Shown piece by piece: positions 36,401 to 47,500 of a stretch of 64,000 nucleotides of DNA. The notes beneath the pieces were generated by a model, which saw only the letters and a list, made by a program, of their open reading frames with translations, was not told where the DNA came from and did no database searches. A program made the position numbers and the translations under genes. Source of the stretch: Dicaeum eximium (Eukaryota; Chordata; Aves; Passeriformes; Dicaeidae); contig VWZP01008549.1 in NCBI GenBank assembly GCA_013396995.1, positions 898,816-962,815 on the forward strand, read 5' to 3'. Numbering within the stretch: the stretch's first letter is position 1; each line of letters begins with the position of its first letter.

Positions 36401-39400
36401 GGTGGAGATTCCCTGACTGAAGTAGGGTTTGAGTTCTCCGCTCCTGGGTACTTTACAATGCATGCAAATACTCTGTTCACTGATAGCCTGGTGTTTCCAG
36501 ACTTTGCTCATTCTGCCTGCCTCAGCTTTGTGCTTTTGACTCTCTGAAGAGCATTTGAATAGAATAAAACAACTCTGTTCCCATCGTGATCACAGTTCCC
36601 CTGCTAAGCACACCATTTCGTGTGGTGGTGAGCTTCTGGCATCTTTTAAAAGACACACTACACCCCTCTCCCCACCAAATAACACAACAAAAATAGAACA
36701 ATAACTTAAAACATGGGAATAGGGAATTTTACTGTTTCCCTCTCTGCCATGATTCAGGAAATAACTTCATAGTTTTTACTCTAACCTCTCTGTACCTTGG
36801 TCAAATTTGGATGAAAATTAAGAGTGGAATAATACATCCAGTGGTTTATCTAGGAGGAATTGGGTACAACAAACCAAATATTTATAGAAAAATTGCTAAA
36901 TATTTGCAATTTGGGTTTCTGTATTTTTTTAAGTATTTTCAAAAATAGCTTCCTACTTCACCACAGTTTTTTTAACTTGGAAGATTTTGTTTTCTGAAAG
37001 TTTCTCTTCCAGTTGTTAGTTTTTCTCACTTATCTCAGTCCCTTACAAGGATCTAAATCTTTGCCTGTGCCAACCTTCCTCTGAAATGTGAAGGAAACCT
37101 CAGTGTGAGTGGCAGAAAGAGGAAAGAGAAGGAATATAATGAACTACCCTTGAAATGCTTACAAGCATTGCCCCTGCAAGAAATTTCCCAGGTGACTTCT
37201 GCAAATTATATGCTATAAACAATTATTTTTATTACAGTAACATACAAAGACACAAAGCAAAGTTGAGAGCCTGATGGTGCAAGATACTGGTAAAAATAAC
37301 AGAGCAAAATCTTTTTCTGACCCCAGGAGCCATGACCCTGCTGGGAAAGGGAGTGAACGCACTAATTCAAGGAAACAGTTGGCTTTTAAACATTTTGCCT
37401 TAAAAGTGGGTGGGAATTGCTTTCTAGAGAAGAAAAGATTTGGGCTATGGTCCAAATCTTGAAGTAAGAAGAAGAGATCAGCATCTTTATGAAGAAAGAC
37501 AGAACCAAATCTTTCTATATTATCATAAATTCATTAATGAAACACAGGCCTCATACTCAGTCTTAACAAAGCTTAACCATCTTTCTCTGAGTCTCATAGT
37601 CTCCAAGACACCTGTATTACCTCATCTCAGCTGCCATTATTTAGGACAATACTCCCTGTGTTTCACCTTCAAATTAACAGCCTTCTGTTTGATGCTGTTG
37701 GTCAGATTATATTGTAATATTCTGGGCCTTTGATTGTAAAATTGCATCTGTATCTTCTTTCTGTGCTTGGAATGGAGGAAAGCAGCTGTAAAAGTGCAGG
37801 AACAGAATTGTGCAGATCAATGAGCAAAGAATTAATGAAAGTACCTTTACAAGAAAAAAAAAGCCAAAACAACTTTGCCAGGTCCCATAAATAAGTATTG
37901 GGCATTATTAGGAACACAAATACAAAAATGTATAAAAACCAAAAAATTATGTGTAAAACTGTGGAAAAGTAGAACATTTCTGTCCATTGGGACTTCAGCC
38001 TTTTCCTCTCCCATTTACTCTAGAGTTAAAGAACTCATTTAGTATGCAAAACTGGATTTGGATTGCACCTATTCCCAAAAGGGCCTTGGATCTAAGTGAC
38101 TGCCCTGTTCTCTTGTACTCCAGGTTGAGCTATTGTCTACTTTCTCCTGTGAAAATTGCTGAATCTTGGCTCAAATATTTTGTTCACGAGGTTGTAGGAA
38201 AAAGAAAAGAAAAAAGATACATTTTGTGTGCATGAACGGACTTATAACCTGCTGTACAAAGTGCCAAAGAAATATATTGGGTTTCAAACCCAATTTCCAA
38301 GCAAGCCTTCTTGTTTATTCAAATAGTAGCTCCCCAGTTTGTCCATCATATAACAAAGGCAAAGTTCTTAGGTCTTAAATCTTCTCAGATTTAAACCTAT
38401 CAGGCAGCAAAAGTATTTCTATTAGACATCCTGCAGCCTTATTGAGTGCCCACACCATTAACCAAGCAGGGTGGTGCTTTTGTAGACAAGCCTTTGCATT
38501 GGTTTGCCTTTATTAAAAACTAAATGAAACCATTTTTTCTGTATCAAACCAAGCTTTCTTTTTCCCTTTCTCTTTTTTTTGCTTATCATTCTGTTTAATG
38601 AAAAAACCTGAATGTTTTGTTTTCAGCATTATCTAAATTTGTTACCTCCCTTGATTTGGTTCTGAAACAAGCCCCAGTTGTTCCCTCAGACTTTATTCAT
38701 ACTGAATCAAGCCTCCAGCCTGTAGTGGAGATGGTGCACAGTGCCACCCCTGTGGAACAGGGATCTGCACTGAGAATTCTGGAATGCAGGCAGACTTTCT
38801 ATCACCATCCTACACATCTATTTAGATGTTTTGACACTGTTTGCTGTTTATAAATAAGCAGCTTTCCATTGCATGATAAAGAATCAAATGAAAAACACTT
38901 AACAATGCTGTTGGAAAACTATTTGAAGTAGGAGCCACGTGAGTGCTCAACAACAGAACAAAGGAAGATTTTAAGTGTTTGCTAATCCTTGTGAACCTTT
39001 TATGGAGTCAATTTCTCCCACTGACTAGGAGAAAAATTACAGCAGAAGAAGACTATTAACGTACATTAAATTCTGAGACAGTATTTTGCAGTACAGCTAG
39101 GTGAAATCTTGCCATTCTGCCCGTTAGACATGAATTTCTTCAAAAATGGGACAGGAAAAGCTGACCTCACTATAGTAAGCAGAATAAACCAGTTATACTT
39201 AGTCTCATTGGTGTTTATAAGAGGTTTTAGCTGGCTTCCTTCCTGACTGGCTATAACTGGCACAAACAATTTCCTTCTTTGAGAGCAGCTGTCACTGGTG
39301 TAGTTTCTCTTAGGGCCAGGAATGGAATAAAGCATTTATTCTCTCGAAACATCCTCCTTTGTGTGGAGGCCTATAAACAAAGTGTAATGATAACCAGACA

Positions 39401-41048
39401 TTCATCAAATCGTGGGGAGGTGATTAGTGGGATGCCACAAGAATTAGTGCTCAGCCTGGGTATAATTGACATCTTTAGTCTCTTACACAATCTAATAAAA
39501 TCTAGCTGCTGGAAAAACTTTTTTTCATTTCATTGGCTTACTCGCATAGTGTCAAGGTAAAGATTGTTAGATCACTTTCTGCAATTATTCTATTTTACAG
39601 TGGATTTTTCCACTGCTTGTAGAGGACTGACTTCACAGACATCTGTCCATACTAGAAAGCAAAGCAGTTTAGAAGTAACATGACAGTGATAGATGTTGCT
39701 ATTTAGCACAATTCATAACCCCTTAGTCCAGAGGGACCACAGTGTGTGAGCCTGACTTGTACTGAACTGAACCAAATGGATTTTTCTGAATTCAAAACAG
39801 AGAACACAGTACCAGGTGAGATATGTTAAGCTGATATCTTGGTTTTGTGGACAATTGAATCAAATACCTTAAGTTGAAACTTATTGTGTTCTATTTCTAA
39901 GAAAACAACCTTGTCTCTTCTCACCATTTCTCCTGGAAATTCATTCCAGGGCCTTATAGCTCTGTCATTCAGAAAATGAAGAAAAATTCCAACTCAAATT
40001 TATTAATTTTCTTTCAGTCCCCACACATTTGGAGACTGACTGTAAGTTTCTGGACTAGGAAAGAGAGCTTATTGTGAGAGCTGTTTCAGAGGTCAGGCTG
40101 TACTTGCAGTTCAGACTCTCAAAAGCTTAGGGCCAAGCCACAAAAACTTACACTGCACTTTTCACAGGTCTGATTTCACTAACTTTGCTATATTCCCTTA
40201 TTCCCATAGCTGAAAGTGGGGAAAGCTATCTCCCTTATTAAAGTATTCAAAAATTTTGTATAAGAAACCTTAAAACACGTTTGGTCAACAAAAAAAACAT
40301 AGCATTGGTTTGTGTAGTTTCATACTGAACTAAACCTCCAATCAAAATTTAACACTAGGAGGTAAATGTTTTAGATCATCTAAATGAAAGAATGCACAAA
40401 ATCAAGAGTGCAGCTGGTGTTGATGGCAAGTTAAGATTTCATAGTTTAATTAGGTATCAAAGAGTCCATCAGCTTAATGAAACAGAAAATCAGGTTAATA
40501 GGTTAATAAATAAAACAATTAAGCAAATGCACACATATATTTCCATTAAAAGAGAGTGATAATTAAATGTATACCATGGTAAGAAAAAAACATCTTGAAG
40601 AATGTTGGAATTGTCTTGGGAGCTGCTACACCCTATCCCAACAGTATTTGTTGTTGTTTGAACTAAAAAGCCCTGTATGCGTCAATCTTTACCAACTTTT
40701 GGCCCAAATGCAGGTATTTTTGTGTAACTAACAACTGCCCATTTAGTGGTCTTGCTAAATACAGAAGCTACATAAAATGTGTGCAAGTGCAGTGCCACCC
40801 CTGATGTGTTATGAAGACATAAACATCTTAAGTCCAGTGCATGGTTTGCAAGGCGTAACTCGGACCTCAAATATTTGCAGGTATGGACATCGTGTACACC
40901 TGAGGAGCAGTGTTTGCCAGTGGTGAAAAGCAAGGCAATACCAGAGAAACAAACAGGAAGAATTTTGGTTAATTACCCAAAATTAATGAGAATTACAGCC
41001 AAAAAAGAACATTCCAGTGCAGAGCAAAACTAAAGTCGTGGTTATTAA

Positions 41049-41052
<4 letters not shown>
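33490..41052. other. Non-coding unique sequence
   Basis: No gene, RNA or transposon was recognised. AT-rich, repeat-free blocks such as about 35100-35400 (ATTATGCAATGCTGTAATTGC; CAATTAAAAATATTTATTG) look enhancer-like. A 78-codon + frame at 38617-38853 follows a long pyrimidine tract ending TTTTGTTTTCAG, a textbook-looking splice acceptor. Its product is unrecognised and the same pattern occurs by chance in AT-rich DNA. 39560-40680 holds nothing I can name. Confidence 0.6.
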
Positions 41053-41095
<43 letters not shown>

Positions 41096-41206
41096 GGGAA
41101 TAAAAAAAACTTTTTTTTTTTATATTTTTTTTTTNNNNNNNNNNNNNNNNNNNNNNNNNNNNNNNNNNNNNNNNNNNNNNNNNNNTTTTTTTTTTTTTTT
41201 TTTTTT
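41053..41206. other. Assembly gap (51 N) enclosed by poly(A) and poly(T)
   Basis: A run of 40 A (41053-41092) is followed by GTCGGGAAT, eight A, a C and T-rich sequence. Then come 51 N (41135-41185) and 21 T (41186-41206). Long homopolymers on both sides are the likely cause of the break. The true length and sequence are unknown, and bases close to the gap may be unreliable. An open frame crossing it on the minus strand is artefactual. Confidence 0.97.
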
Positions 41207-42435
41207 GTCACTGAAGATGCCATTTGGTTTTTGTTATACATACAAAGGGTTAAAAATATAATACCTGCAATGCTTTATTTTGTTGTACTGGAATGAGTTT
41301 AGAAACTGAGGAAGATGGTTGATAGTAAGTTTGTATAAAGGTATTTATGAGGTTAGAAATTATAGCACAAAGGAATTTTTAAAGGTATTAGTAGGGCCAT
41401 TATCCCATGAGCATGCCAAAAATATGGAAATTACATTTGATAGGTACAAGAGGATACACATATTCTAATATTTACATAATAAATATGTGATTATTAACAG
41501 CTGGGGCATTAAGTGATAAGTAAGGTAACTAAGTAACTAAGTAACTAAGTAAAAGGTGGAGCTTTTCTCAGGATGATGCCTTTGAAATCTGTTTGATTTT
41601 CTTGCTTTTCCAGGGCAAGGAAGGTGTGTAGGAATATTAGCAAATTACAAATAAGATTTTTGTTTGTCTTTTATATTGACACCAAAGAATACTAACTCTT
41701 AATCACTTTTTACCTAACCAGAGTTTGCAATGATTTTTGCATGCCTATGCTGGATTGACACTAACAAAAATATTGATTGGTAATTAAGTTTTATCTAGTC
41801 CCCAAATAAATGATGGTTAGGTCATTTCATGTCAGAACTGTTCCCTTGATGCTTTGTGGTTTTAACTCCTGAAGTATTTAGAGAGAAAAAATATAGTCTT
41901 CAGTTTGCTACAATAAACAAGTCTAATAACAACTCAATCTCTTGAAGACAGTAAGATTTTTGAAATTCCACTGATCATTTCAGTAGCCTTTATCTCTTCA
42001 GTGATTAATCTTAAATACAGTAAACTGAAATTAAAAGAGAAATGGTAGCAAAACCCAGTGAAATAACATTGGGACTTTACCTCTAGAAAGCACCTTTTGT
42101 GCAACATACTCGAGGGTGCATTTGTCTTTTTCATGGCCATATCATAGTACTGACTGATGGCATGCAGCTCCAGAACTGGACTCCAAAATTTATGTGTCTG
42201 TATGTGTGTGTCTATATTACAGTCAGCAGCACCTAGCTAGCTATTAATCTCAACCTTAAATGAGCCTCTGCAGACTCCATTTCCTGTAACAACTTGATCT
42301 TTGTTGTGTACCTTAGGACCTCAGCAATCCAGCTCATAATGAGGCACATGCACTGGAGATGCTGAGATTTGGGAGCCTGAATCCACACCCCTACTTTACA
42401 CCATAGAACCAGCTCAAGTATCAATGCCTTTTCTT
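41207..42435. other. Non-coding AT-rich sequence
   Basis: No gene was recognised. It contains the 8-bp tandem repeat listed separately. Otherwise it is plain AT-rich unique sequence with frames no longer than 68 codons. Confidence 0.65.
41526..41552. repeat. 8-bp tandem repeat (TAACTAAG) x 3.4
   Basis: Three perfect TAACTAAG units are followed by TAA. Although the period equals that of CR1 tails, the sequence is unrelated to the ATTCTATG unit, so it is not treated as a CR1 remnant. Confidence 0.93.
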
Positions 42436-42605
42436 TCACAGAAACATAGAATTGTACAAATCAGAGAATAATTCAAGCTGGAAGCTGGACTTAGGAGACC
42501 TTTTGTCCAGCTTTCTATTTGGGTTAGGGTCTACTTTGTACTGTGTGACCTATTAGAGCAGCCCAGGCTGTCCAGGGCTTTATCCAGTAAGATTTTCTTA
42601 ATTTC
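42436..42605 (-). mobile_element. Diverged CR1 LINE 3' end, - orientation
   Basis: The plus strand begins TCACAGAAACATAGAATTGTAC, with CR1 tail-like units. It continues ATTCAAGCTGGAAGCTGGACTTAGGAGACCTTTTGTCCAGC, then GGGTTAGGGTCTACTTTGTACTG, CAGCCCAGGCTGTCCAGGGCTTTATCCAGTAAGATTTTC. The arrangement follows the antisense CR1 3' end that reads CAGGCTGGAAGGGACCT, then AGGGCTTTATCCAGTC. It is more diverged than the copies at 31.3 and 33.2 kb, so probably older. The right boundary is uncertain. Confidence 0.8.
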
Positions 42606-43914
42606 TAACTGATGAGCATCATTTATATCAGAAATTCTTGCTAATAGTACTGACTTCTTGCTAACAGCACTAACTTTCACTTTTGTACTGTCAAAACACT
42701 TTCTATTTCTCTTTCTCTGTTTCTGTTTTCTTGCACTTGTTCCAGAAGGCATCTCAGTCTTGCCTCTGTTGTGCATGCCCAGCTTCAATTTCTCTTTGAA
42801 AGAAAATATAATTTAAAAAAATAAAAGCAATCTTCACCCCTCAAAAACCACCAGTGATGAACTCACCACAGGTCTTGATAAGTTGCTTGTTAATTTCTTA
42901 AACTTGCTGAGTTTTAATTTTCAACCATGTATCTCATCATTTCTTCAACTGATGGATGGAAGAGACTTCAGGAAGCAATTTCCCATGCCCTTTTTGAAAA
43001 CATACAAGAATGTTTAGTGAATATTGTAGTGTATTATGTTTTACAAGCAGAAATTTTCCATTAGATCACCACTCACTGGGAAGCAAGTTCATCAGGTAGG
43101 AGTAGAGGGCAAGACACCAGGCTGAAGAGTGGTAACTCAGCAAGGCATTTCTGGAGCTCCCATTCACACTTAATGAACTTGTCTAGTAACATCAAGTCCC
43201 TGGAACACAGATGTCTATCACAGCCAAAAATGTCAACAACCAGTAAGCAAACAGGCAAAAAGTACCTGGATGATGAATGAATGAATGAATGGTCTGAAGA
43301 GAAAGATTCGTAGGACAAGTCAGCAGGACTAAATGCAGATGGTACAATTTGGCTCAGTGACATCTAAGAGAAGCTGATCAACAGCTTCATCTGGTTTTTC
43401 CAATTGTATGGGTTAAACAGTCTCCCTCTGACAGGCTCAGACTGAAATAACCTTAACTATAATGGTGTTGCTGCTTCTCAGGCAAATATTTACACACGTG
43501 AGGATAAAGCATATATGTGGGTGGTGACAGGGAGAGGTACAAGAAAAACTACATTTTCCTGTCTCTGCTGTGCTCACATCCACCTTTAAATCCCTGCCTG
43601 GACCCTGGGGACACTGATGACCTGACTGACTGTCCCTGCCCACCCCTCAAGGGCTCCCTTGTCTTAGGGTCCAGGACCCCATATCATACCTCAGGCTATC
43701 ATTCCTTGCCCCAGCAACTCCAAGCAGGGTTGGTCTCATTATACCATATATACACTTGAATTTTTTTCTGTCATACTAATTGTTTTGCAATATTTGGCTG
43801 TTATAATCATCCTGACTCAGCTTTCAGGCTTTCACAATAATTTAACAGAACAATACCTTAGTTATTCTTAACCGATCTGCGATTCCTCTCAAAATCTTTC
43901 TTATGCACTTTCCA

Positions 43915-43916
<2 letters not shown>
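42606..43916. other. Non-coding unique sequence
   Basis: No gene was recognised. A short (TGAA)4 repeat lies at 43274-43289. Open frames of up to 96 codons occur on both strands and have no domains. Confidence 0.65.

Positions 43917-43954
<38 letters not shown>
43917..43954. repeat. Poly(T) run of 38 bases (poly(A) on the minus strand)
   Basis: This is an uninterrupted run of 38 T. CR1, the main bird retrotransposon, does not leave poly(A) tails, so so long a homopolymer is unusual. It could be the tail of a minus-strand retrocopy whose body would lie at higher coordinates. However, no AATAAA is seen just 5' of the tail on that strand, and I find no convincing target-site duplication. Confidence 0.95.
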
Positions 43955-43955
<1 letters not shown>

Positions 43956-44037
43956 GTCAATTCTACTAGAATCTGCCCTTCCACATTGGGTGAGAGGGCA
44001 TTAAGACAGACCCAAGGGAAAATATTACACAGCACTG

Positions 44038-44562
44038 TTGCTGTCACAAGTCCCATGTGACAGATGGGCACCATGTCATCTTCATAACCAGGAGATTCCC
44101 TCCACAGCTGAATCATTGCAAGGCACGTGCTACAAGCAGATCCTCTGTATGTCCTATCAGTTAGAAAGTTTTGTGGCACACAGTCAGTCTTTGGAAGAGT
44201 TCTTCGATGACACGGAAAATACTGTCTCTTTGGAACAAACTGTGATCAGCTGCACAGCAGAGCTTATACACTCCGTCACTGATCTGTATTTTGACACTTC
44301 AGAGAAATATGACAAGGTGTTTTGCCTTCCATCTGAAGCATCTCATTCCTCATCTAATAAGCAATTTGCTGCCAAGCCTTTAATTAGGGCTCTATCAGAA
44401 AACATCCTTTTTTGTCAGCAAATCATGCAACATCTGCCTGGTAATCTATCTTACCTTGTTTCCTCATCCAGACCAACAACTGAAAAAAATCTTTTAAAAA
44501 ATCATCAATTTCCTGCCTACTCAGAAAAAAATACAACCCATCTTCAGTCCTATATTGTCTGA
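44038..44562 (+). other. Unrecognised 174-codon open frame, possible exon or exon remnant
   Basis: One of the longest open frames here, and the one whose composition looks most like protein. From Met at 44149, residues run MSYQLESF, then SLEEFFDDTENTVSLEQ, and further acidic and polar sequence, with few of the Cys/Trp/Pro clusters seen in the chance frames. Three CpGs fall within about 90 bases (TTCGAT, ACACGG, TCCGTC) in otherwise CpG-poor DNA. A possible splice acceptor, CCCTCCACAG, ends at 44107 in a usable phase, and possible donors (AAG/GTGTTT near 44316, CTG/GTAATC near 44440) exist. I do not recognise the protein. A chance frame of this length in 64 kb is quite possible, and no promoter or partner exon was found. 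Confidence 0.2.
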
Positions 44563-47500
44563 CTCTGAGACGCATCAATTCTTCCACTGTCGTCTCTCTC
44601 TTGTGTTATGCTCCTTCTGGTGAGCAGAGCTGCCTTGAGTAGTGGGTGGCATAGAAGGTCACTTTCTGTGCTTAGAAAAGTAAAGGGAATTCCAGCTGGC
44701 TCTGGCTGCCAGGTGGAGCTGTCAAACCTGGGTGGTGAGCCAGCCCCATAGAGCACAGGGAGTGCAAAGAGGGCAGCACTGCTGCCTCAGTGAGGGCACC
44801 CATCATCCCCAGTGGAAGGAGCCCACCCAAACGTACTGCTCTCCCCTGTGACCCTATGAGCCAGACACATCCCAGATCTGTGTGATTGATACGGGCCCGG
44901 GTCCCATCACAGGGAAAGAGGATGCCAAAACCGCAGCTCTGGTGCGCACTTGAAGCAGCTGTACTAGCAGGGGGATTCAGGGATTCTGCAATACTCTCAT
45001 TTTCTCTTCCTAAAAACAGGCTGTTGGGAACATAACTGTGGAAATTCCCACACATGAGCTTTTGTTGGTATGTATGGAGATTACAGTGTATCCACAGATG
45101 GATTTATACACTTTGGGAGGACTTGTAGCAGCTTCTGCAACTGTAATTATTTCCCATCTGTGACTGTGAGACCTCAGAGGGGAGCAGGCTGCTGAGGCAG
45201 GCCACCCTGCTGAACAGGCAGCTCTGCTTTAACACTGTGCTGTGCACAAAGCTGGCCCACAACTCATGTGAGGCAGACGTCTTACTCAGAGGACTTATCA
45301 GGAGCTTCACTTTCTAAGCTCTGTTGATTTATTTTGCATGAGAAGTGTGGGTGTTGGGAGGAATTCTTTGGTCCTTCCTTGTCACTGCCTGCAGAAACAG
45401 AGGGCTGCTGTGCATCCATCTTAATTACAGTGTTTGCCTTGCAGAGGTTTGCCTTTCCAAAGCTGTCTTCCTATGACAAAGGTGACAGTCTTCACTGTCT
45501 TCTTCTTCTTAAGAGCCAAGTCACTCCATTACAAAGCCCATGGGCCAGAAATGTTATGGATGCAGTTGCCCAAGTCCCTACAGGTTCACTGAAACTGTCC
45601 AGATCCAGTATTGAAAAACAGATCATTGTTGCATACCCCTAATTAAATTAACCAGAAAATCTTAGTGATAACATTGAAAGAAGCCAAACTGTCTTCTCTC
45701 TTTGCTGTCTTTTCACTGCTTTAATGTCCAGCATTTTCTTCCTGTGAGTTCAGTGGGCTTTGGATGGCCCTAGGAATTGGGCTATTGAAGGCATGTTCAG
45801 ACAGCTTCCTTATATCTGTCTGCTTTAGATAATGCTGCTTCTTTTCTCCCCTTGGAACAATCCTTAAAAACAGGTAGACATTGCTCCCTTGTTTCAGGTG
45901 GCACAATATTTGTAGCTAATAAATTACATGTGCAGATAGGTAGGTCTAGTCCAGATCCCCTGAAAAATGAAGGTGATTAGAGTGAATTATGTTCCTACAC
46001 ACCTTTAGAAAATTGAATTTCCATCACTGAAAAGAAGTATTTGTGAGGGAATTTAACATCACAGATGTGTTACCCTTAAGTCAACGGTATTCAGTAAAAC
46101 AAAGACATTCACTTCAGTGGGAATGGGTAGAGACAGAAAATGCCCATTTGAAAACTGAACCCCAAATATACAGTTAGTGTTCACTTGCCCAGAGAATGTT
46201 GTCTTCTAACTTTGCCTGAAAAATAGATAGAAAAGGTAGAAAATAATATCTGAATGTCTCTTCATTGCATCAATAATTTTCATTTGATTATTTCTTTTCC
46301 CTAGCATCAATCCCAAACACTACTTAAAAGCAATCTACTTCTTGTTCTGGTTTCAGAAAAAACTGTTTTATTACTGTTTATATAGCACTGAAATCAAGTT
46401 TATATCCCAATGGTATCAGTGTTTCTTTTATATCACACATGTACATGGAACAAACTTCCTAGCGAACTACTATTCCTAAAAATTTCATTACTGACATTTC
46501 AGTCTCAAGCATTACTTCTCCTCGCAATCTCCAAGTCCATTCCACTTGGGTAGTACTAATCTGCTACACAGATGGAGGCAAGACATTCCCATTATTTGCT
46601 AAGATAACTAGTTCCTCCTCAGTTTCTGCTGACAAGGTTGGTTTTGAGCTATTCTGACCCAAAAAGCTGACCAGAGTGTGTTAGGAACTCAAAGACACAG
46701 TCCTCAGGGTTAGTAACTGCATCTATGCAAAATGTTAAGTCTTTCTATTTTTGTTCTTTAGGCCTGGGAATATGGTAGATGGTAAAACTGCAGCTCCTAT
46801 ATTTTATACTTGATATTAAAAAGCAGTAAGGTCTTACATTGTGTAGGATCAGCTTTCTTCTACAGGTTGAATGTTCAAAACTCACAGAGCCCAGTGAGTT
46901 CTTTGCCTGGGGAAAATGTGCCTTTCACCAAATTTTAAGATAGTCTCTGTAATTAGTGGTCTAATTTTGTTGTGCACAAATGACCTTACCCACCCAAGTG
47001 GGAACACAAAACTCTTGTTTGCGAGCTCAAATTGGCTGAATGTGTGTCCTCAAACAAGCGTACTCTGAGCCTGCTGCATACATTATATTAAGTATGGCAG
47101 GCTCTGGAACTACAGTCAACAAATGAATATGAAACACTGCACAACTATTTTTGGTGCAACATAGGTGAGGCTAGGAAAAGGCCAGAATGAAAACTTAGAC
47201 TTTTCTAAATTGCCTCCGGTTCAGATCCCCAGACATGAGCAAATTCTCCCAAGAGACTTGGAGCACTCAGAAGAATTTGCAGTGTCAATGAACTGCACTA
47301 AATAAGAATATTAATATTTGATCTCACAATCTCATCACTGCTTCAGTATATATCAGGATCTAGAACTCCATTGCTGGAGTGCCTTGAGGCTCTGCATGAA
47401 GGAGGTCTATAAATCCCTGTGAATCAGCTACTCTATACCAGATAGAACAGACTACTGATAAATTCATTCACAATCCCAAAAATATACTTGCATCACACTT

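Noticed and set aside
38617..38853. 78-codon frame following a pyrimidine tract and TTTTCAG, acceptor-like
   Set aside because: Acceptor-like strings are common in AT-rich DNA, the product is unrecognised and there is no CpG retention or donor support comparable to 44.1 kb.
39900..40020. Possible very old CR1 or other LINE remnant (CATTCCAGGGCCTTATAGCTC, ATTCAGAAAATGAAGAAAAATTCC)
   Set aside because: The word order is loosely reminiscent of antisense CR1 but too diverged to support without alignment.
40993..41241. Minus-strand frame across the N gap with Lys and Phe runs
   Set aside because: It is made of homopolymers and undetermined bases.
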